The notes below the pieces were generated by a model, which was not told the DNA's origin, did not search any database, and saw nothing but the letters and a program-made list of their open reading frames with translations. From assembly GCF_000770635.1 (NCBI RefSeq), contig NZ_AVBF01000001.1, positions 1 to 64,000 of the forward strand: 64,000 nucleotides of DNA. Direction: 5' to 3'. The position numbers and the translations under genes are program-made. The first letter of the stretch is position 1; the number at the start of each line of letters is the position of its first letter. The DNA comes from Pontibacillus yanchengensis Y32 (GTDB lineage Bacteria > Bacillota > Bacilli > Bacillales > BH030062). Of the stretch, positions 17,785-26,520 are shown in pieces.

Positions 17785-19917
17785 TTAATTAGAAGTAACT
17801 GAAGTTAAAGTAATCGTACTGTTCACGGACTTACCATTTGAAGTTACAGCCGTTATGGTAAATTTATCACCTACACCAGCTTCACCATTAGTAATAGTTA
17901 AGTCATCTGAAGAAATATCAATGCTGTCACTGTCAAATGTAGCACTGTTATCAGAGTTATCTTCAATTCCTGTTACATAGTAATTTGAAGGTGTAATTTC
18001 GTTTGTAACACCATATTGATCTGTAACTGTGAAGTAGAGCTCTGTACTATTATCAAGTAGGCTTCCTTCTACATTTGTCTCAGAATCTGAGATGCTGTCG
18101 CTGTTTACTGCAATTGATTGTGCTTTAGGTGTTTCTTCAGAGACTGTAACTTCTTTCGTTAGTGTCTTAACGCCATCTGATGTCTGAATTACTACAGTAA
18201 GAGTTGCAGTACCTTCTGCAACGCCATAAATCTCTTGGTTACCAGTATCAACAGCAACTACGCTTGGGTCATCACTGATGATATCCTGAATAGCACTTGT
18301 AGGTACTGCCACAGAATTACCATCTGCATCAGTTGCTGTTACAGTTACAGGAACATCATAGCCTTGATCAGCAGAGCCTTCTGCATATAGTGTATCGAAT
18401 TCTTCAACAGAGTAAGACAATCCTTCAGCATTATCTGCAATTACTTCAACATCCGTATCTACCGAATCAAGTTCTGCGTCACTATCAGTTGCATCTTGTA
18501 AAGTAGCAGTCAGAGAATATTCACCAGTTGTACTAGAAGTCACTGTATATTCACCATTAAGAATGTTCTCAACAGGTACAGTTTTAGTTAAGTTACTACT
18601 AGAGTCAAGCACTACATTACCATTTGAATCAACAACGTCAAGCCCTGCTTGGTCAACCGCTAGTTCAACGTTATAATCTGCATTTGCTTCATCAGCAACA
18701 GTATTACCGTATTGATCAATTAGAGTTAATTCAAGTGGTGTTTGAGCACCTGTGATTAACTTATCTGCTGGATTAGTTACGAATCCAATTTCAGCAGGAA
18801 CACGAGCAGACTCGACTTCTACAGTTAGTTCAGCTGTTTCGCCACCAACAGTTGCAAAGATAGTAGTAGTACCAGCTGTGTTTCCAGTTAAATCAACTGT
18901 AACTGTACCATCTTCATTGATAGTAAAATCATCATTTGCAATTACAGATGTATTGGATGATGTTAGGCTAATATCACCTTTTTGGTTGAAGATTTCTTCA
19001 TTAGTAAGTGCATCTTCATACTGATCCATTGCTGAAATATTTAGAGTAGCTGAGTCACCAACAGCGAAAGTTGATTCTTCAGGCTTGGTAAGGTCAGCAG
19101 ACTCAATCGATGCATCAGCATAAACTGTGAAAGTTGTTTGAGAAGTTTCACCAGTAGCATTTACAAGTGCTGTAATTGTTACGTCTTTAGCTTCAGCTAC
19201 ATCTTGAGTATCGAATGAAAGAACCCATTCATCATCGTCATTCTGAACAACTTCGATGCTACTGCTAGCAACTACAGACTCATCACTAGATAGGAAAGTA
19301 AGGTCATCTGTGTTTTCTAAAGTAACATCATTACCGTACTGGTCTACAGCAGAATAATCAAGAGTAATGTCTTCAGAGTTTTCTGGTAGTCTCTCAACGT
19401 CTTCATCTAGAACTGGCTCACCTAGAGTTACTTCGCTAACAGCTTCCGCTGCAACAACTGGAAGTGTAACAGTTTCTTTAACACCAGAGTCATTGTGAAG
19501 TAGAGTTACGCGAACTTCATCTTCAAGCTCAACTCCAGCAGCATCTAAATCTAGTTGGACTTTATCGTCTGAAGTAGAGATATTAGCAGCTTTGATAGAT
19601 TCACCTTTAGTTACATTATAAGCAGTAACAGTTAAATCAGAAGAATCAGCATCAACTTCTGTACCGTACTGATCTAGTAGTTGGTAGCTTACTACAACAT
19701 CATCGCGGAGTGGGAACTGAGTATTTAGAACATTTAATTCAGTAGCTACTGCTTCTTCAAATTCAACTGTTACAGTGTACTCTTCTCCGTCATATGTAAC
19801 AGTTCGTTCATTGTCAACATTCGGGGATAATTCGTCGACAGTAAACTCTTGTGTGGTACCGTCATCAAAGGTAACTTCGATTGTTGTTGCGTTAATCGCA
19901 CTTATCCTCAGTAACAC
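17785..19917 (-). CDS. Silent S-layer-like cassette without signal peptide or RBS
   Basis: A 710-codon frame of Ig-like repeats typical of Bacillaceae S-layer proteins; five repeats share a DQYG or DQYE motif. The product is acidic and cysteine-free like the 1122-aa protein but not closely similar to it. The frame begins LLRISAINATTIEVTF, the kind of sequence found in the middle of S-layer proteins. No signal peptide precedes it, and the nominal GTG at 19917 has no ribosome site. Codons 5-9 hold the inverted copy of the 14-bp repeat, in the same codon phase as in the expressed gene. I read it as a 5'-less alternative 3' cassette to be joined to the expressed N terminus by inversion; a plain truncated pseudogene is the alternative. 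Confidence 0.75.
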   Translation of the reverse strand: MLLRISAINATTIEVTFDDGTTQEFTVDELSPNVDNERTVTYDGEEYTVTVEFEEAVATELNVLNTQFPLRDDVVVSYQLLDQYGTEVDADSSDLTVTAYNVTKGESIKAANISTSDDKVQLDLDAAGVELEDEVRVTLLHNDSGVKETVTLPVVAAEAVSEVTLGEPVLDEDVERLPENSEDITLDYSAVDQYGNDVTLENTDDLTFLSSDESVVASSSIEVVQNDDDEWVLSFDTQDVAEAKDVTITALVNATGETSQTTFTVYADASIESADLTKPEESTFAVGDSATLNISAMDQYEDALTNEEIFNQKGDISLTSSNTSVIANDDFTINEDGTVTVDLTGNTAGTTTIFATVGGETAELTVEVESARVPAEIGFVTNPADKLITGAQTPLELTLIDQYGNTVADEANADYNVELAVDQAGLDVVDSNGNVVLDSSSNLTKTVPVENILNGEYTVTSSTTGEYSLTATLQDATDSDAELDSVDTDVEVIADNAEGLSYSVEEFDTLYAEGSADQGYDVPVTVTATDADGNSVAVPTSAIQDIISDDPSVVAVDTGNQEIYGVAEGTATLTVVIQTSDGVKTLTKEVTVSEETPKAQSIAVNSDSISDSETNVEGSLLDNSTELYFTVTDQYGVTNEITPSNYYVTGIEDNSDNSATFDSDSIDISSDDLTITNGEAGVGDKFTITAVTSNGKSVNSTITLTSVTSN
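19891..19904 (-). repeat. Right copy of 14-bp inverted repeat (possible recombination core)
   Basis: GTTAATCGCACTTA on the plus strand, the exact reverse complement of 13553-13566. Flanking coding sequence is clearly diverged between the two frames, so the identity stands out. Confidence 0.6.
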
Positions 19918-19995
19918 AACAACAACATTTGGGAAGATAAAATGTTTGTTGAGGTCTTGCGAGAGAAGGGATTTGGCGTTTGATGTTACTCGTTA

Positions 19996-20787
19996 TCACG
20001 ATGTCAGTTGGTCATGATTGGTAACGTATTGCTTTACTGCATTTTCCAAAAGAGTTTGTGTGCTCATTTGGGTTTCATCCGCCATTTTCTGGATTAGGTC
20101 ATATACAGATGACCGAAGTGGTACCTCTTGCTCTGAAGCGTGAGGTTGTACAGGTTTTGTAGAAGTGGGTTCAGGTTGTACAGTTTGTACACCCTGTGGA
20201 TTGGTCAATAATTGTTTCAGTCCATCCATGTTTTCATTTAAGAATTCGAATAGTGGATAAAATTTCTCCATTCCATTTGCAGCATGTTCGGCTGTTTGGT
20301 ATCGAACATTAGAGAAAGATGGTATTTGTTCAATTAATGTTTCAATGAAAGATGATTCTTTCGTTCGCCTAATTTTATAATTATTTTTGTTTACATCCCA
20401 AACATAATTGTTTGATCGCATGTAAGCACCTAGGTCCCGATGATTTTTGAACTTAAATTGACGAGCCACAACGCGAATGTCTTTCGTTCGTTGTAGAGCC
20501 ATAATAATATCTTCAGCTCGTTCGTCGAATTGGGATTGGAGCAATTGATCTTCTTGGTCTTCTTCTTCTTCCATGAGAGATTGAGTATGCTCTTCTTCCT
20601 TTGATATGTAGTTTTCCTCATCCGGGTTCCAACGATACCCTTGACGTCGCATAAACATATCAATGGATTTCCAGGTTTTCATTTTATATTTTTTGGCGAT
20701 TTCTTCGCGTGTTTTCCCTTGGGATAGAAGGTCTTTAATATTTTGCACGCGTTCTTGTGTAGTTTCTTTCTTCCGTTTTGTCGCCAT
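19996..20787 (-). CDS. Repeat-containing DNA-binding-like protein next to recombinase
   Basis: A 263-aa protein that I cannot assign to a named family. Two diverged copies of a unit of about 45 residues are visible (about 27-61 and 104-138): an HTH-like helix pair with IAKKYKMK or VARQFKFK, then F/Y-M-R-x2-x-Y-x-W followed by NY. An acidic linker separates them. A Gln/Pro linker leads to a C-terminal SSVYDLIQKMADETQMSTQ segment resembling a small helical DNA-binding or dimer module. The ATG at 20787 has a strong AAGGAGGT site and follows the recombinase by 27 nt on the same strand, so they form an operon. It may be an accessory factor that directs the recombinase or controls the switch (inference). 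Confidence 0.75.
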   Translation of the reverse strand: MATKRKKETTQERVQNIKDLLSQGKTREEIAKKYKMKTWKSIDMFMRRQGYRWNPDEENYISKEEEHTQSLMEEEEDQEDQLLQSQFDERAEDIIMALQRTKDIRVVARQFKFKNHRDLGAYMRSNNYVWDVNKNNYKIRRTKESSFIETLIEQIPSFSNVRYQTAEHAANGMEKFYPLFEFLNENMDGLKQLLTNPQGVQTVQPEPTSTKPVQPHASEQEVPLRSSVYDLIQKMADETQMSTQTLLENAVKQYVTNHDQLTS

Positions 20788-20814
20788 TTTCGTAAAGCTA
20801 CCTCCTTGATTTCT

Positions 20815-21687
20815 TTATAGTAAATTCACTGCATCTTGTAGGTTTTTCATGTCAGAGTGCATGTACACGGATGTGGTTCGGACATCGGCGTGGCCTAATA
20901 ACTTACTGATGTTTGCTGTATTCACATTCTTTGCAACTAAATGACTGGCAAATGTATGTCGTAAAATGTGTGCTGTAACGACTTTATCCCATTTTAGACG
21001 TTGAGACGTTTCTGCCAATATAGAATTTATATAAGAAGGGGATAATTTCCCTGTTTTTTTCGTAGCCAAGAAAAATTCAGATTTTGTTCGTGGTCTCCAG
21101 TTATCTATATAGTCCACGAGATAAGGTTTTAAAACTTTGCTAATTGGAACAGAACGATCTTTATTACCCTTACCTCCTACGACATGGATTAAGTTATTTT
21201 TCAAATCAACATCACTGACTTTTAAGTTTGTACATTCAGACACTCTTAAACCGGTATAACCCATTACACGACAAGCTAGTTCCACAAGTGGTTGTTCAAT
21301 TGCACCAAGTAATTTGGTTAATTCCTTTTGATTCAAATATGTTCTTTCTTTAGTTTCTTTTCGTAACGCTTCGACAGCCATGGCAGGATCCTGTGCGATA
21401 AAGCCTTTTTTATATAAATAGCGGCAAAATGAACGGATGGAATGAAGATGACGGTTCACACTTGCAGGTTTGTATCCCTTTTCTTCCCTCAACATTCGTA
21501 GGTAAAATTCAATATCTGTTTCACATAGTTCTTCCACATAGAATGGACAATTATACAGTTGCGTTAAAAATTTATCGAACTGTGTCAAATCCATCAAATA
21601 ACCACGTATGGTTTCTTGACTTCTGCCTTTATCCACAAGACTTTGTTGGAATAGTTGGATGGAATTATCCAATAACACAGGTTTCAC
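20815..21687 (-). CDS. Tyrosine recombinase (XerC/D-like)
   Basis: A 290-aa site-specific recombinase. The N-terminal SAM-like core-binding domain spans residues 10-95 and the catalytic domain 115-290. All catalytic residues are present: Arg148 (TGLRVSE), Lys173, His240 and Arg243 (HILRHTFASHL), His266 (LLGHADVRTT) and nucleophile Tyr275. Length equals XerC/XerD. It is not beside cell-division genes, but is followed by a putative accessory protein and the silent S-layer cassette. The most economical role is inversion of that cassette; housekeeping dif resolution is less likely in this context. Confidence 0.9.
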   Translation of the reverse strand: MKPVLLDNSIQLFQQSLVDKGRSQETIRGYLMDLTQFDKFLTQLYNCPFYVEELCETDIEFYLRMLREEKGYKPASVNRHLHSIRSFCRYLYKKGFIAQDPAMAVEALRKETKERTYLNQKELTKLLGAIEQPLVELACRVMGYTGLRVSECTNLKVSDVDLKNNLIHVVGGKGNKDRSVPISKVLKPYLVDYIDNWRPRTKSEFFLATKKTGKLSPSYINSILAETSQRLKWDKVVTAHILRHTFASHLVAKNVNTANISKLLGHADVRTTSVYMHSDMKNLQDAVNLL

Positions 21688-22033
21688 CTCCTATTCTTTT
21701 GGAATTATTTCACATGGAAATAGAAAACATAGTAAATTTTACCTTCATAAGCTTTTTTATTCAATACTTTCGACGGATATCGACAACAATTTTTCCTGAT
21801 AATGGTATTATCCACAATTTATCCCCAGGTTATCCCCAAATATTTTCTTTTATATAGGTTTTTTTGCGTGATTCGGGTAAAGTATTTTTAAAATATATGA
21901 GTAATAGTAACTGCATAAAAATTAGGTGAATAAGTATAGAGAAGAATTAGAAAAACAATTGATGATATATTTTTTCATTTTTACTCCTCCTACCGTATAA
22001 TGAAGATAGATTTATACATTAAGGGGTGTGAAG
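21688..22033 (+). promoter_or_regulatory. Intergenic region with three 11-bp-spaced TTATCC(A/C)CA boxes
   Basis: The 346-nt gap between the leftward recombinase and the rightward CAP gene is AT-rich and holds no gene. TTATCCACA (21808-21816), TTATCCCCA (21819-21827) and TTATCCCCA (21830-21838) repeat at exactly 11 bp, one helical turn apart. The first matches the DnaA box consensus. They lie about 125 nt before the recombinase start and could bind DnaA or a local regulator. Confidence 0.55.
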
Positions 22034-23227
22034 ATGATAAACAGGAAGAGCATGATTATAGTTTGCTTGTTAGGTGTGTTTTTAGTCGGAATAATCTCGA
22101 ATCATGTAGATGCTTCAACACAGTGGCATCAACTTGATTCTAAGCATGATGTCCCGGTAGATAAGACATGGGATGTAACCTTAAACACACCAATTAATCC
22201 TCAATCCGTACATAAAGAAAACGTGTACGTATTAAATCAACATGGGGAAAAGGTTGATTCGTCGTTTGTAGTCAATGGATTAAGGATTATGATTCATCCT
22301 CCTGAAAATGGTTACGATTATAACGAAACGTACTCTTTATACATCAAAGATTTGTATTCTAGTAATGGCGTGAAAATGCAACAAAGAACACAGTTAGATT
22401 TCACCATAGAAAAGGAGACCAGATTTGCTGGATTTCCCTCTACGGAAAAAAAGCTTCTAGAGGAGTATGGTGAGCCTGAAGATAAGTATTCAACCATGTA
22501 TTATGAGTATTGGGTATATGGAACAAAAGATTATCAAAACTATATTCATTTCGGATTAAAAGACGGAAATGTGAGTAGTGTGTTTACTACATCACCAGAT
22601 CGTAAAGTTAAAGGTATTTCACCCACAGATCAAGTAAGTACTGTGAAAAGTAAAGTAACGGTAGATGAACAGGATGAAGGTAATATATATGTGAAGGAGC
22701 CTAATCAAGATGGGGGAGGTATTATCTTTTCGTATTATGGAATACAGGGTTTAGACTCGGTCTGGGGTATCAACATCACGGAAATTGGAACAAATGAAGT
22801 GGAAAACCCACCATCTATAGACATACATAATAAATCACAATCCACTATTCTTTTTCATATGATGAACGCTTACCGCGTCCAACAAGGTCAAAGCCCATTA
22901 ATGTTAAATCAAAACACCGATGATGCTGCTCAATATATGGCTGAGTACTCTAGTAACCAATTCACTTGTAATCACCTATCAGGGGATGGCAATGAAACGT
23001 TGGAAGATCGACTATTAAAATTTAATGTTTCGGTGGAAGAATTAGAGAACAAGAAGGAACTTATTCATTGTGGTTCAGGTAGTTGGATTGAGCCGGTTAA
23101 ATCAATGGATCATTGGGTCTCGAATAAAGAATTTAGAAAACACGTTTTAGGGGATTGGACTCATGCAGGCACAGGGAGTTATTTGTATTCTCATGTAATA
23201 GATTTCTTGGAGTTTAATAAACAATGA
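22034..23227 (+). CDS. Secreted CAP-domain protein with N-terminal Ig-like domain
   Basis: A 397-aa exported protein. The ATG at 22034 is chosen over a GTG at 22028 because AAGGGGTG lies just before it. Signal peptide residues 1-27 (ending HVDA); SbsA-type Ig-like domain about 30-125 (NPQSVHKENVYV to DFTI); a CAP-associated domain about 130-210 (EEYGEPEDKYS, YIHFGLKDG); and a CAP/SCP domain about 255-390 with MMNAYRVQQGQ and HLSGDG. CAP proteins of bacilli (YkwD, YlbC) are extracellular; their activity is unclear. The same Ig-like unit starts the esterase at 47699-49417. It is a single gene with its own terminator. Confidence 0.87.
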   Translation: MINRKSMIIVCLLGVFLVGIISNHVDASTQWHQLDSKHDVPVDKTWDVTLNTPINPQSVHKENVYVLNQHGEKVDSSFVVNGLRIMIHPPENGYDYNETYSLYIKDLYSSNGVKMQQRTQLDFTIEKETRFAGFPSTEKKLLEEYGEPEDKYSTMYYEYWVYGTKDYQNYIHFGLKDGNVSSVFTTSPDRKVKGISPTDQVSTVKSKVTVDEQDEGNIYVKEPNQDGGGIIFSYYGIQGLDSVWGINITEIGTNEVENPPSIDIHNKSQSTILFHMMNAYRVQQGQSPLMLNQNTDDAAQYMAEYSSNQFTCNHLSGDGNETLEDRLLKFNVSVEELENKKELIHCGSGSWIEPVKSMDHWVSNKEFRKHVLGDWTHAGTGSYLYSHVIDFLEFNKQ

Positions 23228-23328
23228 TTGTGACTTAACTCTACCAGATTTTATATTCTCTAAAACTTAAGGCCGCTACTAATGAATATCCATTGCAGAA
23301 TAAATAAAAAATGAATGGAACTATAACT

Positions 23329-23363
23329 AGCTCAAATCCCCATGGGAATTTGAGCTTACTTTT
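23329..23363 (+). terminator. Terminator after CAP gene
   Basis: AGCTCAAATCCC (23329-23340) pairs with GGGAATTTGAGCT (23344-23356) with one bulge; TACTTTTTTG follows. Confidence 0.75.
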
Positions 23364-23450
23364 TTGTCTTTATTTAGAGTGGAAGTGAAATTTAGAGAAA
23401 AAGTGAAGTTAATCAGTTATAAAAAAATGCTAATTTTGTAATTATAATAA

Positions 23451-24662
23451 TCAAGTGTGTGATAATTCATGAACCTCTGTGTTAAGGAACGCAATTAAAT
23501 GGGCCATTGTATTTTTAAACCCTAGTTTAATAAATTCCTCGGTTATTGATAGAATCTCTTGCTCAGAGAGTATCGCAGTGTTGTTAGTTCGAAAGAATTT
23601 GTAATGAGAATAAACAACTTGTTGGGTAATAGGATAGGCTGGAACATCAACTGATTTGTAAATAGGATGGACAGTATCTAATGAAACTTTAGTAGTTAAA
23701 TCAAGGTCATTTAGGTTGAATCCTTCTTTCACCTTTATACATAAGGCCATTCTGTGACCAAGTAAGGTACTTTTTTGAAGATAATCTCTTAAATGATTTT
23801 TCTCTTCATTGGTAAGAGAATTTAGTTTTAAGATGTTTTGGGACATGGATTCATATAAAGCATCTTCATATAAGTGAATGTTTTGTAAAAAGTACTTATT
23901 AGCAATATCTAAATGATTATTATTATTATCCAAAATTGATGTTAGGTGATCTCTTAATAATTTATCTTCTACTAACGTTTTTGCTTCTGCAGCTTTTTGA
24001 TTTTCACTTTCTTCCCTTAATTCTTCAGCAATTACTCCATTTTTAAGGTTTTGTTGAACTGCTTTAAAAAATTTCTTATATTTTGGAGTTGAAATAAATA
24101 GTTCTTTTATCTCACCGTTGTCTACTCTTAATTCCATAAAAAAAACAGGAACCTTATCTTCGTATATTTTCCCTATATCGGAAGAAGTGCTAGCTACTGT
24201 GGTGTATGTACCTGTACCAACACCCTTATATCCAAAATCATATAATTCACTTATTAATACTTTAACTGGAATATTACCCTTCCGATCTATAAATACAATA
24301 TACCTATCCGTTAAAATCAACCGACCTCTTTTACTTTGTTTAGATAGAAACCCTTCAACATTTAATCTTATTCTTTCTTCTTTTTTTATCTCTTTAAAGA
24401 TTTTAGTTAATCGTTTTTTTGCAGTGGTTTTTCGCTGGAAATCGAGTCCAAAAGATATGTAACCAAATAATAATGCAAGTAAAAACCAACTAAAACTCCA
24501 CTCTTCCCAAAACATTAGTACTGACAGTAATGTTAGGGTAGAGCCTATTAAATGTCTGATTATTTTCTTTGGCCATGGATTAATCAAAAAGATCCTCTCC
24601 CTTAAAAAATTATATAAATCATTTATACTATAATGATTTATATATATTCCAATTAAATCCAT
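23451..24662 (-). CDS. Uncharacterised membrane-anchored protein
   Basis: A 403-aa protein that I do not recognise. Two close hydrophobic segments (about residues 37-72) anchor it; the rest is cytoplasmic by the positive-inside rule (PWPKK before, KKRLTKIFKEIKKEER after). Residues 95-205 read as beta strands, with GRLILTDRYIVFIDRKGNIPVKVLISELYDF cut here into short strands, suggestive of a PH- or GRAM-like module. Residues 210-400 are helical with many charged residues. The start at 24662 is uncertain. It is AT-rich compared with the polysaccharide genes, which hints at acquisition. Confidence 0.65.
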   Translation of the reverse strand: MDLIGIYINHYSINDLYNFLRERIFLINPWPKKIIRHLIGSTLTLLSVLMFWEEWSFSWFLLALLFGYISFGLDFQRKTTAKKRLTKIFKEIKKEERIRLNVEGFLSKQSKRGRLILTDRYIVFIDRKGNIPVKVLISELYDFGYKGVGTGTYTTVASTSSDIGKIYEDKVPVFFMELRVDNGEIKELFISTPKYKKFFKAVQQNLKNGVIAEELREESENQKAAEAKTLVEDKLLRDHLTSILDNNNNHLDIANKYFLQNIHLYEDALYESMSQNILKLNSLTNEEKNHLRDYLQKSTLLGHRMALCIKVKEGFNLNDLDLTTKVSLDTVHPIYKSVDVPAYPITQQVVYSHYKFFRTNNTAILSEQEILSITEEFIKLGFKNTMAHLIAFLNTEVHELSHT

Positions 24663-24959
24663 GTAATAACAAACAGTATTTTATTTAATTATCCAGAAGT
24701 CTATAGTGCCGATAATATGCATTATTATTAGCGTGAATCGGAAAGTAAGCACTTCGTCATATCGAACCTGTAGGTCCCGTGTAATGGTAAATATCATTTC
24801 TGTATAGAAGTGACTGGTCAACATTAACGACACGACCAGAAACTTGGTAGCCAAGTATCAAAAAGGGATGAGAATTGAATCATAGACACCAAACCCTCGA
24901 CTCCGTGCGATTACTAAAGCGAAGGAAACTAATTCGTCATAGTACAGGAGTCGATAAAA
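24663..24959 (+). promoter_or_regulatory. Leader with RBS-sequestering inverted repeat
   Basis: No gene. Three inverted repeats lie before the HTH gene: CTGGTC/GACCAG, ACTTGG/CCAAGT (near 24842-24856) and TCGACTCC (24897-24904) with GGAGTCGA (24947-24954). The last pair includes the AGGAG ribosome site of the gene starting at 24960, so translation could be controlled by this fold. Confidence 0.5.
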
Positions 24960-25733
24960 ATGAATTATGTAAGTTTAGCAATCAAACATCAACCATTTCA
25001 AACAAAGGAAGAAATGAATCAAGCGATTAAATCTCATATAGGAGAGCATGGCTATCAATTATCCGATACGGTAATTGAGATGATCCACCTTTTGTCTCGA
25101 TATGCGTGTAAGTATCCTGGTGTTGCTTTTCTTAAAAATGACACGATTGCCAATTTAATCGGTAAAAGCAGAAGAACAGTAATTCGCGTATTGAATAAGC
25201 TAGTCGAGTATTCTATTATTACGCGCCTTGAAAATATGCGCCTTCAACGTGGGGGTAATGGGGCGAATTTATATATTATAAACCCTACTGTCACACAGAA
25301 AGTGACACGCAGTAAGGAAGCTGAAAACGCAGAGGTATCAACGGATTTAGCACCAGACGAGCAAGATGAACCATTATCTTTTAAAAGCATAAATAAAAAA
25401 GAATTTAAAGAATCGTTACAGGTGGAAGATTCCCATCTTAAGAACTCTTATAGAGAATTTAAAAAATTGGTGTATTGCTTTATTCCAGAAAAGACGTTTT
25501 TCTATCGTTTGTACCGTTCCTATAAATCGCAAATTAAGTCACTGGAAACCATCTATGCGGAAGAAACACTTCACGATATAGGTATTCATGCTTTAAAAGC
25601 GATGTTCTCTGCCATGAAAATGAAGGAAATACATAATCCTGTTGGTTATTTCAGTCGAATAGTGAAACAAAAGCTAGATGATCTCTACTTCGAGAGATTG
25701 AGGGAATTAGAAGAGTATGGAGGCAGTTGTTAG
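24960..25733 (+). CDS. Winged-helix HTH protein, replication-initiator-like
   Basis: A 257-aa protein. Residues 35-120 form a winged helix: IHLLSRYACKYPGVAFLKND, then TIANLIGKSRRTVIRVLNKL as recognition-helix region, then a wing. This layout occurs in phage and plasmid replication-organiser proteins and in related chromosomal HTH proteins of Bacillaceae. The C-terminal part (165-257) is helical with FFYRLYRSYKSQIKSL and NPVGYFSRIVKQKLDDL. The ATG has AGGAG 9 nt ahead, inside an inverted repeat. It stands alone in an accessory stretch; a plasmid or phage origin is possible but unproven. Confidence 0.7.
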   Translation: MNYVSLAIKHQPFQTKEEMNQAIKSHIGEHGYQLSDTVIEMIHLLSRYACKYPGVAFLKNDTIANLIGKSRRTVIRVLNKLVEYSIITRLENMRLQRGGNGANLYIINPTVTQKVTRSKEAENAEVSTDLAPDEQDEPLSFKSINKKEFKESLQVEDSHLKNSYREFKKLVYCFIPEKTFFYRLYRSYKSQIKSLETIYAEETLHDIGIHALKAMFSAMKMKEIHNPVGYFSRIVKQKLDDLYFERLRELEEYGGSC

Positions 25734-25831
25734 TACTAGCATGGTGAGCCTGAGCTGTAACGAATTTACTGATTTAAGTTGGATTAGGTTAGTAATAAAT
25801 GCTTCTAAACGAACAGAACTTTCTTGGTCAG

Positions 25832-25855
25832 TAATGTACAGCTAGCTCTACATTA
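25832..25855. promoter_or_regulatory. 24-bp near-perfect palindrome, probable operator
   Basis: TAATGTA and TACATTA flank AGCTAGCT in a palindrome with a single mismatched pair. It lies 64 nt before the TTG start of the membrane-protein/XRE pair and may be the autoregulatory operator of that regulator. Confidence 0.5.
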
Positions 25856-25918
25856 TGTAAAGTGAACTGTACAATTGGGGTGTATTCATTAACACTCGCA
25901 CGAAAGGAGAGGTTCTTT

Positions 25919-26281
25919 TTGACACTAAAGATTTTTAGAGTATTCCTATTTAGTGTAATATTACTTCCATTCGGAACGTCGGTTTATATGGGAGTTAGTG
26001 ATACACCAATCTATTTTGCATTGAGTATGGGAATGGTTGGAGCTATTGTGATTCTAATCAGTTTTCGTAAATTAAAAGAAGTCAATAGTGATGAGCGCTC
26101 AAAGAAAATAGAAGATAAATCTGCCAAAGCCACCTTAATTACGTTATTGATTGTTGGGTGTATAGGTAGTACTGTTATAGCTTTTTATGAACGCGAATTA
26201 TCCCTTTACCTCACTAGCTGCTATTCCTTTACCATTGTAACCTTTCTTTTGTTCAGGTTTATTTATGCGCAGAAGTTTTAA
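25919..26281 (+). CDS. Small membrane protein paired with XRE regulator (DUF2178-like)
   Basis: A 120-aa integral membrane protein with four hydrophobic segments (about 5-22, 30-48, 68-88 and 95-115). Between the second and third is a charged stretch with NSDERSKKIEDKSAKAT, the conserved patch of DUF2178-like proteins. The TTG at 25919 is chosen because AAAGGAGAGG lies 6 nt before it; the frame is open upstream to 25862. Such proteins are usually encoded just before a short XRE regulator, as here (20 nt). Confidence 0.75.
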   Translation: MTLKIFRVFLFSVILLPFGTSVYMGVSDTPIYFALSMGMVGAIVILISFRKLKEVNSDERSKKIEDKSAKATLITLLIVGCIGSTVIAFYERELSLYLTSCYSFTIVTFLLFRFIYAQKF

Positions 26282-26301
26282 GATAGAACGAGGAGATTAA
26301 T

Positions 26302-26511
26302 GTGAAAAACAATATCAAATTATATAGAGCTAAAAGGAATATAACGCAGGCAAAACTAGCAGAAGATGTAAGCGTAACAAGACAAACTGTTATTTCCTTG
26401 GAAAGAGAAAAATATGAACCCTCTTTAAAATTAGCGTATCGAATTTCGAGCTATTTTGGAGTACGAATAGAGGAGATGTTTGTACTAGAGGAACTTGATG
26501 AGGAAGAATAA
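26302..26511 (+). CDS. XRE-family transcriptional regulator
   Basis: A 69-aa single-domain Cro/C1-type repressor: RAKRNITQAKLAEDVSVTRQ is the HTH (residues 9-28), followed by SLEREKYEPSLKLAYRI. It matches the short YozG-like regulators that accompany DUF2178-type membrane proteins. It is cotranscribed with the preceding gene. Target likely the palindrome at 25832-25855 (inference). Confidence 0.9.
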   Translation: MKNNIKLYRAKRNITQAKLAEDVSVTRQTVISLEREKYEPSLKLAYRISSYFGVRIEEMFVLEELDEEE

Positions 26512-26520
26512 ATAAGAACC

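Noticed and set aside
17785-19917. Complete second S-layer gene
   Set aside because: No signal peptide or ribosome site at the GTG; the frame starts inside a normal S-layer sequence.
20815-21687. Integrase of an integrated genomic island
   Set aside because: No tRNA or attachment duplication nearby and no other island genes; a local inversion role fits better, although it is not proven.
21808-21838. Chromosomal replication origin
   Set aside because: Only three boxes and no dnaA or dnaN gene nearby; local regulation or an old plasmid site is more likely.
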